Source of the DNA: JAWHTC01 sp032586155
Lineage (GTDB): Bacteria; Pseudomonadota; Alphaproteobacteria; Rhodobacterales; Rhodobacteraceae
DNA: 64,000 nucleotides
Assembly: GCF_032586155.1 (NCBI RefSeq)
Contig: NZ_JAWHTC010000001.1
Location: forward strand, 992,001-1,056,000
Direction: 5' to 3'
In this document: piece by piece, positions 49,398 through 57,392 of the stretch
How positions within the stretch are numbered: the first letter of the stretch is position 1
Layout: each line of letters begins with the position of its first letter
Notes under the pieces: generated by a model
Told to the model about the DNA's origin: nothing
What the model saw: only the letters and a program-made list of their open reading frames with translations
Database searches by the model: none
Translations under genes and position numbers: made by a program

Positions 49398-50366
49398 ATG
49401 AACGTTTTTAAGGCGCTGATCGCATCGGTTTGCTCGATGCTCATTCTCGGGGCTCCGGCGTTTGCCGGATCGCACGAGGATTGCCACCGGGGCACATTGG
49501 ATGATGCCTATTGCGACCGCAATCTCGACCAAACAGCTGATTTGCCGCTCGATCCGGCAGATTGGGTCGATCCGTCCACAATCATTTTCACCTATACACC
49601 GGTCGAAGATCCGGCGGTCTATGCCAATATTTGGCAGGGTTTCGTTGATCATATGGCCGAAGTCACCGGCCGCAAGGTTGTGTTTTTCCCGGTTCAGTCG
49701 AACGCGGCGCAATTGGAAGCTATGCGCTCAGGTCGTTTGCACGTAGCCGGCTTTAACACCGGTTCCAACCCGATTGCCGTCAGCTGCGCCGGCTTCGTGC
49801 CATTCGGAATGATGGCCTATGATGACGGCTCCTTCGGTTACGAGATGGAGATCATCGTTCCCGCAGACTCGCCGATGACATCGCCTGATCAGATCAAGGG
49901 CAAGACCATGGCCTTTACCTCGCCAACCTCTAACTCGGGTTTCAAGGCGCCTTCGGCAATCCTGAAAGGTGAGTTTGATCTGGTGGCCGAGCGTGATTTC
50001 ACCCCGACTTATTCGGGCAAGCACGACAACTCGATTCTGGGCGTCTACAACGGCGACTACGAGGTTGCAGCCGTTGCCAACTCGGTTCTTCAGCGGATGA
50101 TCCGCCGTGGGGTGATCGAAGAGGGTAAGATCCGCACGATCTACAAATCGCAGACCTTCCCGACCACCGGCTATGGCACTGCCCATAACCTGCACCCCGA
50201 ACTGACCGCCAAGATTAAGACGGCATTCTGGACCTATGAGTGGGATGAGAACTTTAAGAAGGAGTTCAAGAAGGCTGATCGTTTCGTAGGCATCACCCAC
50301 AAGTTCGACTGGGCGGTGATCCGTCAGATCGATACCGCCAATGGTGTGAGCTACGACTGCAAGTAA
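49398..50366 (+). CDS. phnD: Phosphonate-type ABC substrate-binding protein
   Basis: The 322-residue periplasmic protein has a signal peptide (cleavage near AFA-G, residue about 22) and the PhnD fold (IIFTYTPVEDPAVYANIWQG, AAQLEAMRSGRLHVAGFNTG, KTMAFTSPTSNSGFKAPSAI). It contains several cysteines in the mature N-terminus. PhnD-type proteins bind phosphonates, phosphite or related phosphorus compounds. GGGGAGTGTACC precedes the ATG. No C-P lyase genes are nearby, so the ligand may be phosphite, a phosphate ester or a phosphonate handled elsewhere. Confidence 0.85.
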   Translation: MNVFKALIASVCSMLILGAPAFAGSHEDCHRGTLDDAYCDRNLDQTADLPLDPADWVDPSTIIFTYTPVEDPAVYANIWQGFVDHMAEVTGRKVVFFPVQSNAAQLEAMRSGRLHVAGFNTGSNPIAVSCAGFVPFGMMAYDDGSFGYEMEIIVPADSPMTSPDQIKGKTMAFTSPTSNSGFKAPSAILKGEFDLVAERDFTPTYSGKHDNSILGVYNGDYEVAAVANSVLQRMIRRGVIEEGKIRTIYKSQTFPTTGYGTAHNLHPELTAKIKTAFWTYEWDENFKKEFKKADRFVGITHKFDWAVIRQIDTANGVSYDCK

Positions 50367-50385
50367 TTTGCGGCGTCAATACAGG

Positions 50386-50413
50386 CTGGGCCCGTCGGAC
50401 ATGTCGGGCCCAG
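50386..50413 (+). repeat. Hairpin between phnD and phnC
   Basis: CTGGGCCCG and CGGGCCCAG form a 9-bp stem with a 10-base loop, 20 bp after the phnD stop and without a full T-run. This is a typical place for a hairpin that keeps binding-protein mRNA more abundant than the downstream transporter mRNA. Confidence 0.55.
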
Positions 50414-50446
50414 TGTTAATTCTATTGCTTTCAGGAAACACGACTA

Positions 50447-51253
50447 ATGCTTCGCCTGCAAAACCTGTCCAAGCGCTACAAGACCGGCGATCTAGCTTTG
50501 AACAACGTTACGTTGGAAATACCGAATGGGCAGTTGGTCGCCCTGATCGGGCCGTCTGGTGCGGGGAAATCCACGCTGATTCGTTGTGTCAATCGGCTGG
50601 TTGATGCCACCGAAGGTACGATTCATTTGGGCGACCGAGAGATCACCGGACTATCCATGACGGAGCTGCGTAAGGCCCGGCGCAGAATGGGCATGATCTT
50701 TCAGGAATATGCCCTGGTCGAACGTCTGACTGTGATGGAGAACGTCCTGTCAGGCCGCCTTGGATATGTGAACTTCTGGCAAAGCCTTTGCAGGAAATTC
50801 CCAAAGGACAGTGTGCGCGAAGCCTATCACCTGCTTGATCGGGTGGGCCTGATGCATATGGCCGACAAAAGGGCCGATGAGCTCTCGGGCGGTCAGCGTC
50901 AACGCGTCGGCATCTGCCGTGCGCTGATCCAGCATCCCGAATTGTTGCTGGTAGATGAACCCACTGCCAGCCTCGATCCGAAAACCTCGCGTCAGATCAT
51001 GCGGCTGATTAAGGAACTTTGCGAAGAACGCGGCCTCGCTGCGATCATCAACATTCACGATGTGGCCCTGGCGCAGATGTACTCGGAACGGGTAGTTGGT
51101 CTGAAACTGGGCGAGATCGTCTATGATGGGGCGCCGGATGGTCTGACGCCTGATGTTCTGACCCAGATCTACGGCCAGGAAGATTGGGAAGCCACCATTG
51201 AGGCGGTGGAGGGCGATGTCAGTGAGGTCGGCGATGGTGGGCAGGCCGCATGA
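50447..51253 (+). CDS. phnC: Phosphonate-type ABC transporter ATP-binding protein
   Basis: The 268-residue ATPase has Walker A GPSGAGKS, the Q-loop IFQEYALVERLTVMENVL, the signature LSGGQRQRVGICRAL and Walker B LLLVDEPTASLD. The KTSRQIMRLIKELCEERGLA segment is typical of PhnC. CAGGAAACACG precedes the ATG. It ends in an ATGA overlap with phnE copy 1. Confidence 0.9.
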   Translation: MLRLQNLSKRYKTGDLALNNVTLEIPNGQLVALIGPSGAGKSTLIRCVNRLVDATEGTIHLGDREITGLSMTELRKARRRMGMIFQEYALVERLTVMENVLSGRLGYVNFWQSLCRKFPKDSVREAYHLLDRVGLMHMADKRADELSGGQRQRVGICRALIQHPELLLVDEPTASLDPKTSRQIMRLIKELCEERGLAAIINIHDVALAQMYSERVVGLKLGEIVYDGAPDGLTPDVLTQIYGQEDWEATIEAVEGDVSEVGDGGQAA

Positions 51254-52059
51254 CTGATCCAATGACTAACTACGTCGATGACTGGAAGAAACCGCCGTTC
51301 ATCAAAAGCTCGTTGCTGCGCTGGCTGATCTATCTCGCGACGGTGACCTATTTCACCCTCGCCCTTTGGTCGATGGACGTGAACTGGCCCCGCGTCGTTG
51401 AAGGCATTCCGCGCGGCATGGAAATGCTAAGCAAGTTTTTCCCGCCCGATCTAAGTGATTCACGCGGCGTCATTCTGGATGGCATAATGGAAAGCATCTG
51501 GATGGCGGTGATCTCGACTATCGGGGGCATCCTGCTGTCGGTCCCCATCGGGCTGGGCGCAGCTCGCAACCTGGCGCCAAGTTGGGTCTATTTTTTCTGC
51601 CGTGGCATCATCGCGGTTTCAAGAACCTTCCCAGAGGTCATCCTGGCAATTTTCGCGGTGAAATTCTTTGGCTTCGGCCCATTTGCCGGGTTCGTGGCGC
51701 TGTCCATCGGCACGATCGGGTTTTTCGCCAAGCTTCTGGCCGAAGACATCGAGAACATGAGCAAATCCCAGGCCGAGGCGGTCAGGGCCACCGGAGCGAG
51801 CTGGCTGCAATGGATCAACTATGCGATTCAGCCGCAGGTTATGCCACGGATGATCGGCCTGTCGCTTTACCGGCTGGACATCAATTTCCGCGAAAGCGCA
51901 GTTGTCGGCATCGTCGGTGCCGGAGGAATCGGCGCTCACCTTCTGACCTCGGTGCAACGTTATGAATATGCCACCACGGCGACAGTCCTGTTCGCCATCA
52001 TCGCGATTGTCATTTCGCTGGAATACTCCTCTGGTTACCTAAGAAAGTGGGTACAGTAA
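51250..52059 (+). CDS. phnE: Phosphonate-type ABC permease 1
   Basis: The 269-residue permease has about six membrane helices (first near residues 22-40) and the coupling loop MSKSQAEAVRATGASWLQWI, then GIVGAGGIGAHL, all as in PhnE. The stop TAA overlaps the second permease start (TAATG). Confidence 0.9.
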   Translation: MTDPMTNYVDDWKKPPFIKSSLLRWLIYLATVTYFTLALWSMDVNWPRVVEGIPRGMEMLSKFFPPDLSDSRGVILDGIMESIWMAVISTIGGILLSVPIGLGAARNLAPSWVYFFCRGIIAVSRTFPEVILAIFAVKFFGFGPFAGFVALSIGTIGFFAKLLAEDIENMSKSQAEAVRATGASWLQWINYAIQPQVMPRMIGLSLYRLDINFRESAVVGIVGAGGIGAHLLTSVQRYEYATTATVLFAIIAIVISLEYSSGYLRKWVQ

Positions 52060-52871
52060 TGCCATTGATCGAGACAAATGACGGGCCGGTCTGGCGTCGG
52101 CGCACCCCGTTGAAGCAATGGCTAATTTGGGCGGCTTGGCTGATTGGTATTTGCATTGCGGCCTATGCCTGGAACTTGATATCGGAAAAGACCATCTGGA
52201 TGTTTGTTTGGGACGCACCAAGGCAGATGACCGATATCGGCGCTCGAATGTTCCCGCCTGATTGGGACTATCTTGCTAAACTATGGAAACCGGTCTGGGA
52301 TACGCTTAACATTGCTACGATTGGCACGGCCATCGCGATGATCCTTGCCGTGCCCATAGCCTTTCTAGCCGCGCATAACACGACACCACACAAATCCGTG
52401 CGCGCGGTCATGCTCTTCATCATCGTCGGCACACGGTCGGTCAACTCGTTGATTTGGGCGCTATTGCTTGTGGTCATTGTCGGCCCCGGTGTGCTGGCGG
52501 GAACAATCGCCATCGGGTTCCGCTCGATCGGCGGCTGCTCCAAGCTGATTTACGAGGCCATCGAGGAGATCGACCAAACCCAGGTTGAAGCGATCGAGGC
52601 GACAGGGGGATCGCGAGCGCAGCAGATGATTTACGGTATCGTGCCCCAGATTCTGCCCACGATCGCCGGTGTTGGTGTGTTCCGCTGGGACATCAACGTA
52701 CGTGGTTCGACCATTCTTGGCATCGTCGGCGCTGGCGGGATCGGTGTGCAGCTGAATGCCTCGATCAATGTTCTGGCCTGGACGCAGGTTTCGATGATCC
52801 TGCTGGTCATCCTCGGTACCGTGTTCCTCTCAGAGTTCATTTCGGCCAAGGTGCGCGGAGCCATTATCTGA
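52059..52871 (+). CDS. phnE: Phosphonate-type ABC permease 2
   Basis: The 270-residue PhnE paralogue has six helices, the loop IDQTQVEAIEATGGSRAQQM and the ending GIVGAGGIGVQLNASINVL. I chose the ATG overlapping the preceding stop over a GTG four codons upstream. The two permeases probably form a heterodimeric channel. The HAD gene follows after one base. Confidence 0.88.
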   Translation: MPLIETNDGPVWRRRTPLKQWLIWAAWLIGICIAAYAWNLISEKTIWMFVWDAPRQMTDIGARMFPPDWDYLAKLWKPVWDTLNIATIGTAIAMILAVPIAFLAAHNTTPHKSVRAVMLFIIVGTRSVNSLIWALLLVVIVGPGVLAGTIAIGFRSIGGCSKLIYEAIEEIDQTQVEAIEATGGSRAQQMIYGIVPQILPTIAGVGVFRWDINVRGSTILGIVGAGGIGVQLNASINVLAWTQVSMILLVILGTVFLSEFISAKVRGAII

Positions 52872-52872
52872 G

Positions 52873-53775
52873 ATGGCGACCCGGGATGCAAACTGGGCGG
52901 TCCGACAATATGAGGCCATACGCCCGCTTCTGCCCAAGACCGAAATGTCTTCGACGTCGGAACAGGCGGCCAATCTTGGAGATCTGGCGGACAGGTTCGA
53001 CGCCTTCCTGCTGGATGCGTTTGGCGTCCTCAACATTGGTAACTCCGCGATTGCTGGCGCCCCTGAGCGTGTGAAGTTGTTGCAGGACTTGGGAAAACGC
53101 GTGCTCGTGCTGACCAACGGCGCGACATTTCCTGCCGAACAATCGCTTCAGAAGTTCTTCGACCTTGGCTTTGAATTCAGCCTGACCGACATCGTGTCGA
53201 GCCGCGAAGCGCTTAACAAAGCGCTTAAGATTCGGTATCAAACCGGCTTCTGGGGGGCGATGGCGGCTGCGGGCTCACAGCTTGAAACCCTTGGTGTGCG
53301 CTGTCAAAAACTCGGGATTGAGCGCTCGGTGTACGACGCAGCTTCCGGGTTTTTGCTGCTTTCAACCGCAGAATGGACTGATGATCAACAGTCCCATTTG
53401 CTCGACAGTCTCAAAGAAAACCCGCGTCCGGTTCTGGTGGGAAATCCAGATATCGTTGCACCACGAGAACAGGGGTTAACCTTGGAGCCAGGGTTTTTCG
53501 CCTATGAATTGAACAGACAGCTTAACATCCGTCCGCATTTCTTCGGCAAGCCATATGGCAACGTGTATGACCTGGCATTGTCCAACCTGCCCGACGTCGA
53601 CCTTTCGCGGGTTCTAATGGTCGGGGATACGTTGCACACTGACATACTGGGAGGCGCCGCTTACGGTTTCCGCACCGCCCTGGTAACCGATCACGGGTTG
53701 TTTTCCGGTCGCAAAGTTGCTCCTTACATACAACAAACCGGCATCGTGCCAGACTACGTCGTACCTACGATATGA
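52873..53775 (+). CDS. HAD-family class IIA hydrolase (NagD-like, TIGR01459-type)
   Basis: The 300-residue protein has motif I FDAFLLDAFGVLNIG, motif II LVLTNGATFP and motif IV MVGDTLHTDILGGAAYG. The usual DxD of motif I is DAF, so the second acid/base aspartate is missing, as also seen (with Trp) in the TIGR01459 group. It may be a phosphatase for an imported phosphate ester, or a poorly active one. It lies 1 bp after phnE copy 2 and ends the operon, and the link with a phosphonate-type importer suggests action on the imported compound. Confidence 0.82.
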   Translation: MATRDANWAVRQYEAIRPLLPKTEMSSTSEQAANLGDLADRFDAFLLDAFGVLNIGNSAIAGAPERVKLLQDLGKRVLVLTNGATFPAEQSLQKFFDLGFEFSLTDIVSSREALNKALKIRYQTGFWGAMAAAGSQLETLGVRCQKLGIERSVYDAASGFLLLSTAEWTDDQQSHLLDSLKENPRPVLVGNPDIVAPREQGLTLEPGFFAYELNRQLNIRPHFFGKPYGNVYDLALSNLPDVDLSRVLMVGDTLHTDILGGAAYGFRTALVTDHGLFSGRKVAPYIQQTGIVPDYVVPTI

Positions 53776-54232
53776 ACGTCAATAAGCCAGACTGGCTATT
53801 TCTTCGTCCTCGACCACGGTCGAACCTTGTTGTCCACGAGAGTTGATGAAAATCGCTGGGGCACAAGATCTGGCTGCTCAGCCACTGAAGGTGATATGTA
53901 ATCTGTAAGACAGCCTCGTCATGCTCGCACAAGCCCACATTTATTTACTTCTGCCAACATTCGAGCAATAGTCGCCAACGGCCGTTTTTTTCTCATGGAG
54001 GCGATTTCTGCAACCGACGCGATGGTCTGGTTGGGGCTCAAAGCGGTCCTTGGGGGTGGGGCCATGGCGAAATCGGTGATCGTTGGCCGTCGGGTAGTGT
54101 CCGATCAACCCGGCAGCTATCTGTACGGTTCCGCGACTTAAAACACCCTAAAACGCAGACGCGGCGCAGGTGCCAGGGTTTGGGCTGACACATGCGCCGC
54201 GCTGAGAGGGCCGGAGCCGCACGCATGACGCG
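53776..54232. other. Gap between the phn-HAD operon and the nap operon
   Basis: In these 457 bp I find no supported gene. It includes CAACGGCCGTTTTTTT (53978-53993), which may end the HAD transcript, and a GC-richer half (54000-54130) whose short frames lack ribosome sites and recognisable motifs. It looks like decayed sequence. Confidence 0.5.
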
Positions 54233-54832
54233 TTACTGCTGGCCTTCAATTTCCGCCGCGATGGCCTCGTAGGCTTCTTTGGCGCCTGCGGGTAGGCGGT
54301 GAGCGATGCCCTGGTGGCAGTCGATACAGGTCTTGCCTTCGTCAAACGCTTCTTCGTGGCGATCGGCGCTGCGCGATTGCTGGGCGCCAAAATCCATCGA
54401 GAACTCATCATGGCAGTTGCGGCATTCCCGCGAGTCGGTTTTTTTCATCGCACGCCAGACATTCGACGCCAGGTGGATGCGTTTTTCCTCGAACTTCTCG
54501 GGGGTGTCGATGCTGCCCATGGCCTTGTGATAAAGCTCGCGGGTGGCTTGGACCTTGCGGATCATCTTGTGGGTCCAGTCTTTGGGTACGTGACAATCAG
54601 AGCAGACCGCGCGCACGCCCGAGCGGTTATAGTAGTGGATCGTCTCGGTATATTCCTCGTACACGTTGGCTTCCATCTCGTGGCACGAGATACAGAAGGT
54701 TTCGGTGTTGGTGGCCTCGACCGCCCAGTTGAAGCCGCCCCAGAACAGCACACCACAGATGCCGCCCACGATGAAAAGGAGCGGTATGCCGAATATGGCC
54801 CGGCGGCGGGTCTTGCCTGTGTCTGCGCTCAT
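54233..54832 (-). CDS. napC: Tetrahaem cytochrome c NapC
   Basis: The 199-residue NapC/NirT-family quinol dehydrogenase has an N-terminal membrane anchor (residues about 12-35) and four haem motifs: CISCH, CSDCH, CRNCH and CIDCH. It takes electrons from the membrane quinol pool and passes them to NapB. It is the last gene of the nap operon, 119 bp after napB; a REP-like hairpin lies in that gap. Length is normal. Confidence 0.95.
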   Translation of the reverse strand: MSADTGKTRRRAIFGIPLLFIVGGICGVLFWGGFNWAVEATNTETFCISCHEMEANVYEEYTETIHYYNRSGVRAVCSDCHVPKDWTHKMIRKVQATRELYHKAMGSIDTPEKFEEKRIHLASNVWRAMKKTDSRECRNCHDEFSMDFGAQQSRSADRHEEAFDEGKTCIDCHQGIAHRLPAGAKEAYEAIAAEIEGQQ

Positions 54833-54912
54833 TGTCGTTTCCTTCGGTCCGTTACACGTCTTTTTCGGGCAAGGCGGATGTCACACCGCCCTGCGATTTT
54901 CAATTCAGGAAT

Positions 54913-54929
54913 GCGGGCCGACGGCCCGC
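54913..54929. repeat. Short palindrome between napB and napC
   Basis: GCGGGCC-GAC-GGCCCGC is a perfect 7-bp stem, a relative of the palindrome at 37066-37083. It is within the nap message. Confidence 0.55.
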
Positions 54930-54951
54930 CTCCTGCCGGTAGTTGTACCGA

Positions 54952-55386
54952 TCAGTTGTCGCCTTCGAAAAGGTTCTCAACCAGCGGTTCGGCGTCAACC
55001 TGCGGCACATGGCACTGGTTGCAGAAGTAGCGACGCATGCTCATTTCCTGCATGACGTTGCCTTCCATGTCCAGATAGTGGCTGTCACCCAGTTTGGGGG
55101 CCTTTTCCTTTTCAAAGGTTTCGGTCGAGTGGCAGTTCAGGCAGGTGTTTTCCTGCAGTACGATCCGGTCATTGTCGGTCTTGTGCGGAACGGCCGGGGG
55201 CTGCAGTTTCCACGCGCGTTTGAAGCCGCCGGTGGCATAGACTTCGTCCTTGCGGTCGAACTGCTGGGCATCTGCCGACAGTTCGCTGTCGCCGCGCAGC
55301 GACTTGACTTCGGCCGTGGCCATGGGCGCGGTCAACATTAGCCCAAGTGCAACTGCCGTCAGGGTGATCTTTTTCATGGGTTTCAT
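54952..55386 (-). CDS. napB: Dihaem cytochrome c subunit NapB
   Basis: The 144-residue periplasmic electron-transfer subunit has a signal peptide (MKPMKKITLTAVALGL, cleavage near ATA-E) and two haem sites, CLNCH and CNQCH. It passes electrons from NapC to NapA. The ATG at 55386 is 3 bases after GGAGGAAG; an upstream ATG at 55398 precedes that site. Confidence 0.93.
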   Translation of the reverse strand: MKPMKKITLTAVALGLMLTAPMATAEVKSLRGDSELSADAQQFDRKDEVYATGGFKRAWKLQPPAVPHKTDNDRIVLQENTCLNCHSTETFEKEKAPKLGDSHYLDMEGNVMQEMSMRRYFCNQCHVPQVDAEPLVENLFEGDN

Positions 55387-55408
55387 CGCTTCCTCCAAGG
55401 ATTAGATA

Positions 55409-56365
55409 TCAAGCAACTTTAGTCTCTTCAGTTTCGGTCGGTTCGGATTGCGGGGTCTCGGCGCTGGTATTGGTATTGTGAGCGTCGAGTGGGTGAGGGG
55501 CTGTGAAGGCCCGATTACGCAGGCCAAAGGCGTAGACGTCATGCGGGCATATATCGATGCAGCGGCCGCAATTGGTGCAGGCGCCAGACAGGATGACGGG
55601 AATTCCGTCGGGGGCGCTTTTGACCGCGGGCGGGATGACCTGCAATTCGGGGCAGACCTCGTAGCATTCCATGCAGTCGTCGCATTTGTCGCGGCCATCT
55701 GCGCGCACCCGGATCAGGCTTCGTGCGCCCAGGAGCGAGTAGAAGGCGCCCATCGGGCAGAGGTGGCCGCACCAGCCGCGCTTGGCGACCAGCAGGTCGA
55801 AGGCGAAGATGCCGATAAGGACGACCCAGCCCAGCCCCATACCGAAGACCAAGCCGCGAAAGATGATCGAGACCGGGTTGATCAGTTCATAAGCCAATGT
55901 GCCGGTGACAGCCGCAAGCGCCACGGTCAGCGCCAGCATCCAGTAACGAGTGGAGAGCTTCAGTTTCGAACTGCCCTTTAGGTCGAGCTTGCGCCGGCCC
56001 CAGAGGGCCGCATCAGTGACGATATTGACCGGGCAGACCCAGGAACAATAGACCCGTCCACCGACGAGGAAATAGAACACGGCAACGATAGCCGCGCCGA
56101 TGATCACCGCCGATGAGAGGCCGGTAAAGCCCGCCGCCAGCATCTGGATGAACAGGAGCGGCTCGGTCAGCGGTATGAAATCGAACACCAGGCTGGAGGC
56201 CAGATTGCCCTTGAGGATGTAGAGCCCGGCCCACGGGCCAAGCAGGAACAGGGCCAGCGTTCCGATCTGGGTCGAACGGCGCAGGATCAGGAACTTGTGG
56301 GCCTTGAACCAGCCCTTTTCCTCGATGGCGTCTTTGCCGAGGTTCCTGAGGGGCGTGACGGTCAT
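55409..56365 (-). CDS. napH: Quinol dehydrogenase membrane component NapH
   Basis: The 318-residue membrane protein has four to five helices, the two CP motifs CSWVCPVN and CGHLCPMG, and two cytoplasmic 4Fe-4S motifs (CDDCMECYEVCP, CTNCGRCIDICP). With NapG it provides a second quinol-oxidising branch. The start overlaps the napG stop (ATGA). A C-terminal Thr/Glu-rich tail (about 25 residues) is unusual but harmless. Confidence 0.94.
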   Translation of the reverse strand: MTVTPLRNLGKDAIEEKGWFKAHKFLILRRSTQIGTLALFLLGPWAGLYILKGNLASSLVFDFIPLTEPLLFIQMLAAGFTGLSSAVIIGAAIVAVFYFLVGGRVYCSWVCPVNIVTDAALWGRRKLDLKGSSKLKLSTRYWMLALTVALAAVTGTLAYELINPVSIIFRGLVFGMGLGWVVLIGIFAFDLLVAKRGWCGHLCPMGAFYSLLGARSLIRVRADGRDKCDDCMECYEVCPELQVIPPAVKSAPDGIPVILSGACTNCGRCIDICPHDVYAFGLRNRAFTAPHPLDAHNTNTSAETPQSEPTETEETKVA

Positions 56366-57276
56366 TTTGCCTCCTCCAGTCCACGGTTAAGTGTATCGAG
56401 CGGGTTCGAGGAGAACGGAGTGCCGTCCATCGCCGCATCCGGCGAGGTGATCGCGCCTGCGGCCTCGGGGTTGTCGAAGACCAGGCCACGGCCGCCATGG
56501 TCGTATTGCACCCCTTCGGGCAGGTTATAGCGGTGTTCGGTGTCCGGCGTGACGAGGGAACCACCGGCCTCTTGCTGTTTTTCCCATCCCAGCCGGTAGT
56601 GTTCTCCAAGCTGACCCTTGGCGATGCGCATAGGCAGCACCTTGATCGCGGCCTCTTCGAGGATGCAGGCTTTTTCGCACAGACCACAGCCGGTGCAGGC
56701 ATCTGAATGTACCACAGGGATAAACAGCGCGTGTTTGCCCGAGCGGACGTTGGCTTGGTAGTCCAGTGAAATCGCGTCGCCGCGTACCGGACAGATGTTG
56801 AAGCAGACCTCGCAGCGCAGGCCCTGGAATGCGATGCAGGCCTCCTGGTCGACGACCACGGCAAGGCCCATGCGGCTTTCGGTGATGTCGGTCATGCCAG
56901 GGTCGAGTGCGCCGGTGGGGCAGTTGGGGACGCAAGGTACATCCTCGCACATTTCACAGGGCCCGGTGCGGGCCGTGAAATAGGGGGTGCCGGTGGCAAC
57001 GTCGCTGCCCAGTTCGGACAGTTTGAGAATATCATAGGGGCAGTCGCGCACGCAGATGCCACAGCGGGTGCAGGCAGCCAGGAATTCATCCTCGGCCAGC
57101 GCGCCGGGCGGGCGGATCGCGTTCTCGGGCAGGGCGCGGGCCCTGTCTGCATAGAGCCCCACACCAAAGCCGAACAGGCCCACGGTGCAGGCGGTTTTGC
57201 CCATGTCAGCCAATGCCCGGCGGCGTGTCACCGGGTTGGCCCAAGGGTTCTTGTTGTTTTGGCTCGTGGCAGTCAT
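56362..57276 (-). CDS. napG: Periplasmic ferredoxin-type protein NapG
   Basis: The 304-residue protein has four 4Fe-4S motifs (CTRCGICVRDCP, CEMCEDVPCVPNCP, CEVCFNICP, CTGCGLCEKACI). The N-terminus has a twin-arginine-like motif (TRRRALADMG) and a hydrophobic stretch, so it should be Tat-exported. It works with NapH. It is separated from napA by 117 bp with a strong hairpin. Confidence 0.93.
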   Translation of the reverse strand: MTATSQNNKNPWANPVTRRRALADMGKTACTVGLFGFGVGLYADRARALPENAIRPPGALAEDEFLAACTRCGICVRDCPYDILKLSELGSDVATGTPYFTARTGPCEMCEDVPCVPNCPTGALDPGMTDITESRMGLAVVVDQEACIAFQGLRCEVCFNICPVRGDAISLDYQANVRSGKHALFIPVVHSDACTGCGLCEKACILEEAAIKVLPMRIAKGQLGEHYRLGWEKQQEAGGSLVTPDTEHRYNLPEGVQYDHGGRGLVFDNPEAAGAITSPDAAMDGTPFSSNPLDTLNRGLEEAK

Positions 57277-57339
57277 TGCCGTATTCCAGTGGTCCGATCA
57301 GTCTTGTCTCGGGGTCCGGGAGTGGGCCTCGGGGGTGCC

Positions 57340-57369
57340 CCCCGCCCGCAGGGAGGATTGCGGGCGGGG
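57340..57369. repeat. Hairpin between napA and napG
   Basis: CCCCGCCCGCA and TGCGGGCGGGG form a perfect 11-bp stem around GGGAGGAT, 24 bp after the napA stop. It has no T-run on the transcribed strand. It probably protects the napA message and lowers downstream expression. Confidence 0.6.
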
Positions 57370-57392
57370 CGCGTTTTCAAGAGATGCGTGGA

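Noticed and set aside
53776..54232. Possible transposase remnant
   Set aside because: The segment looks decayed but I recognise no transposase motif and no terminal inverted repeats, so I call it gene-free.
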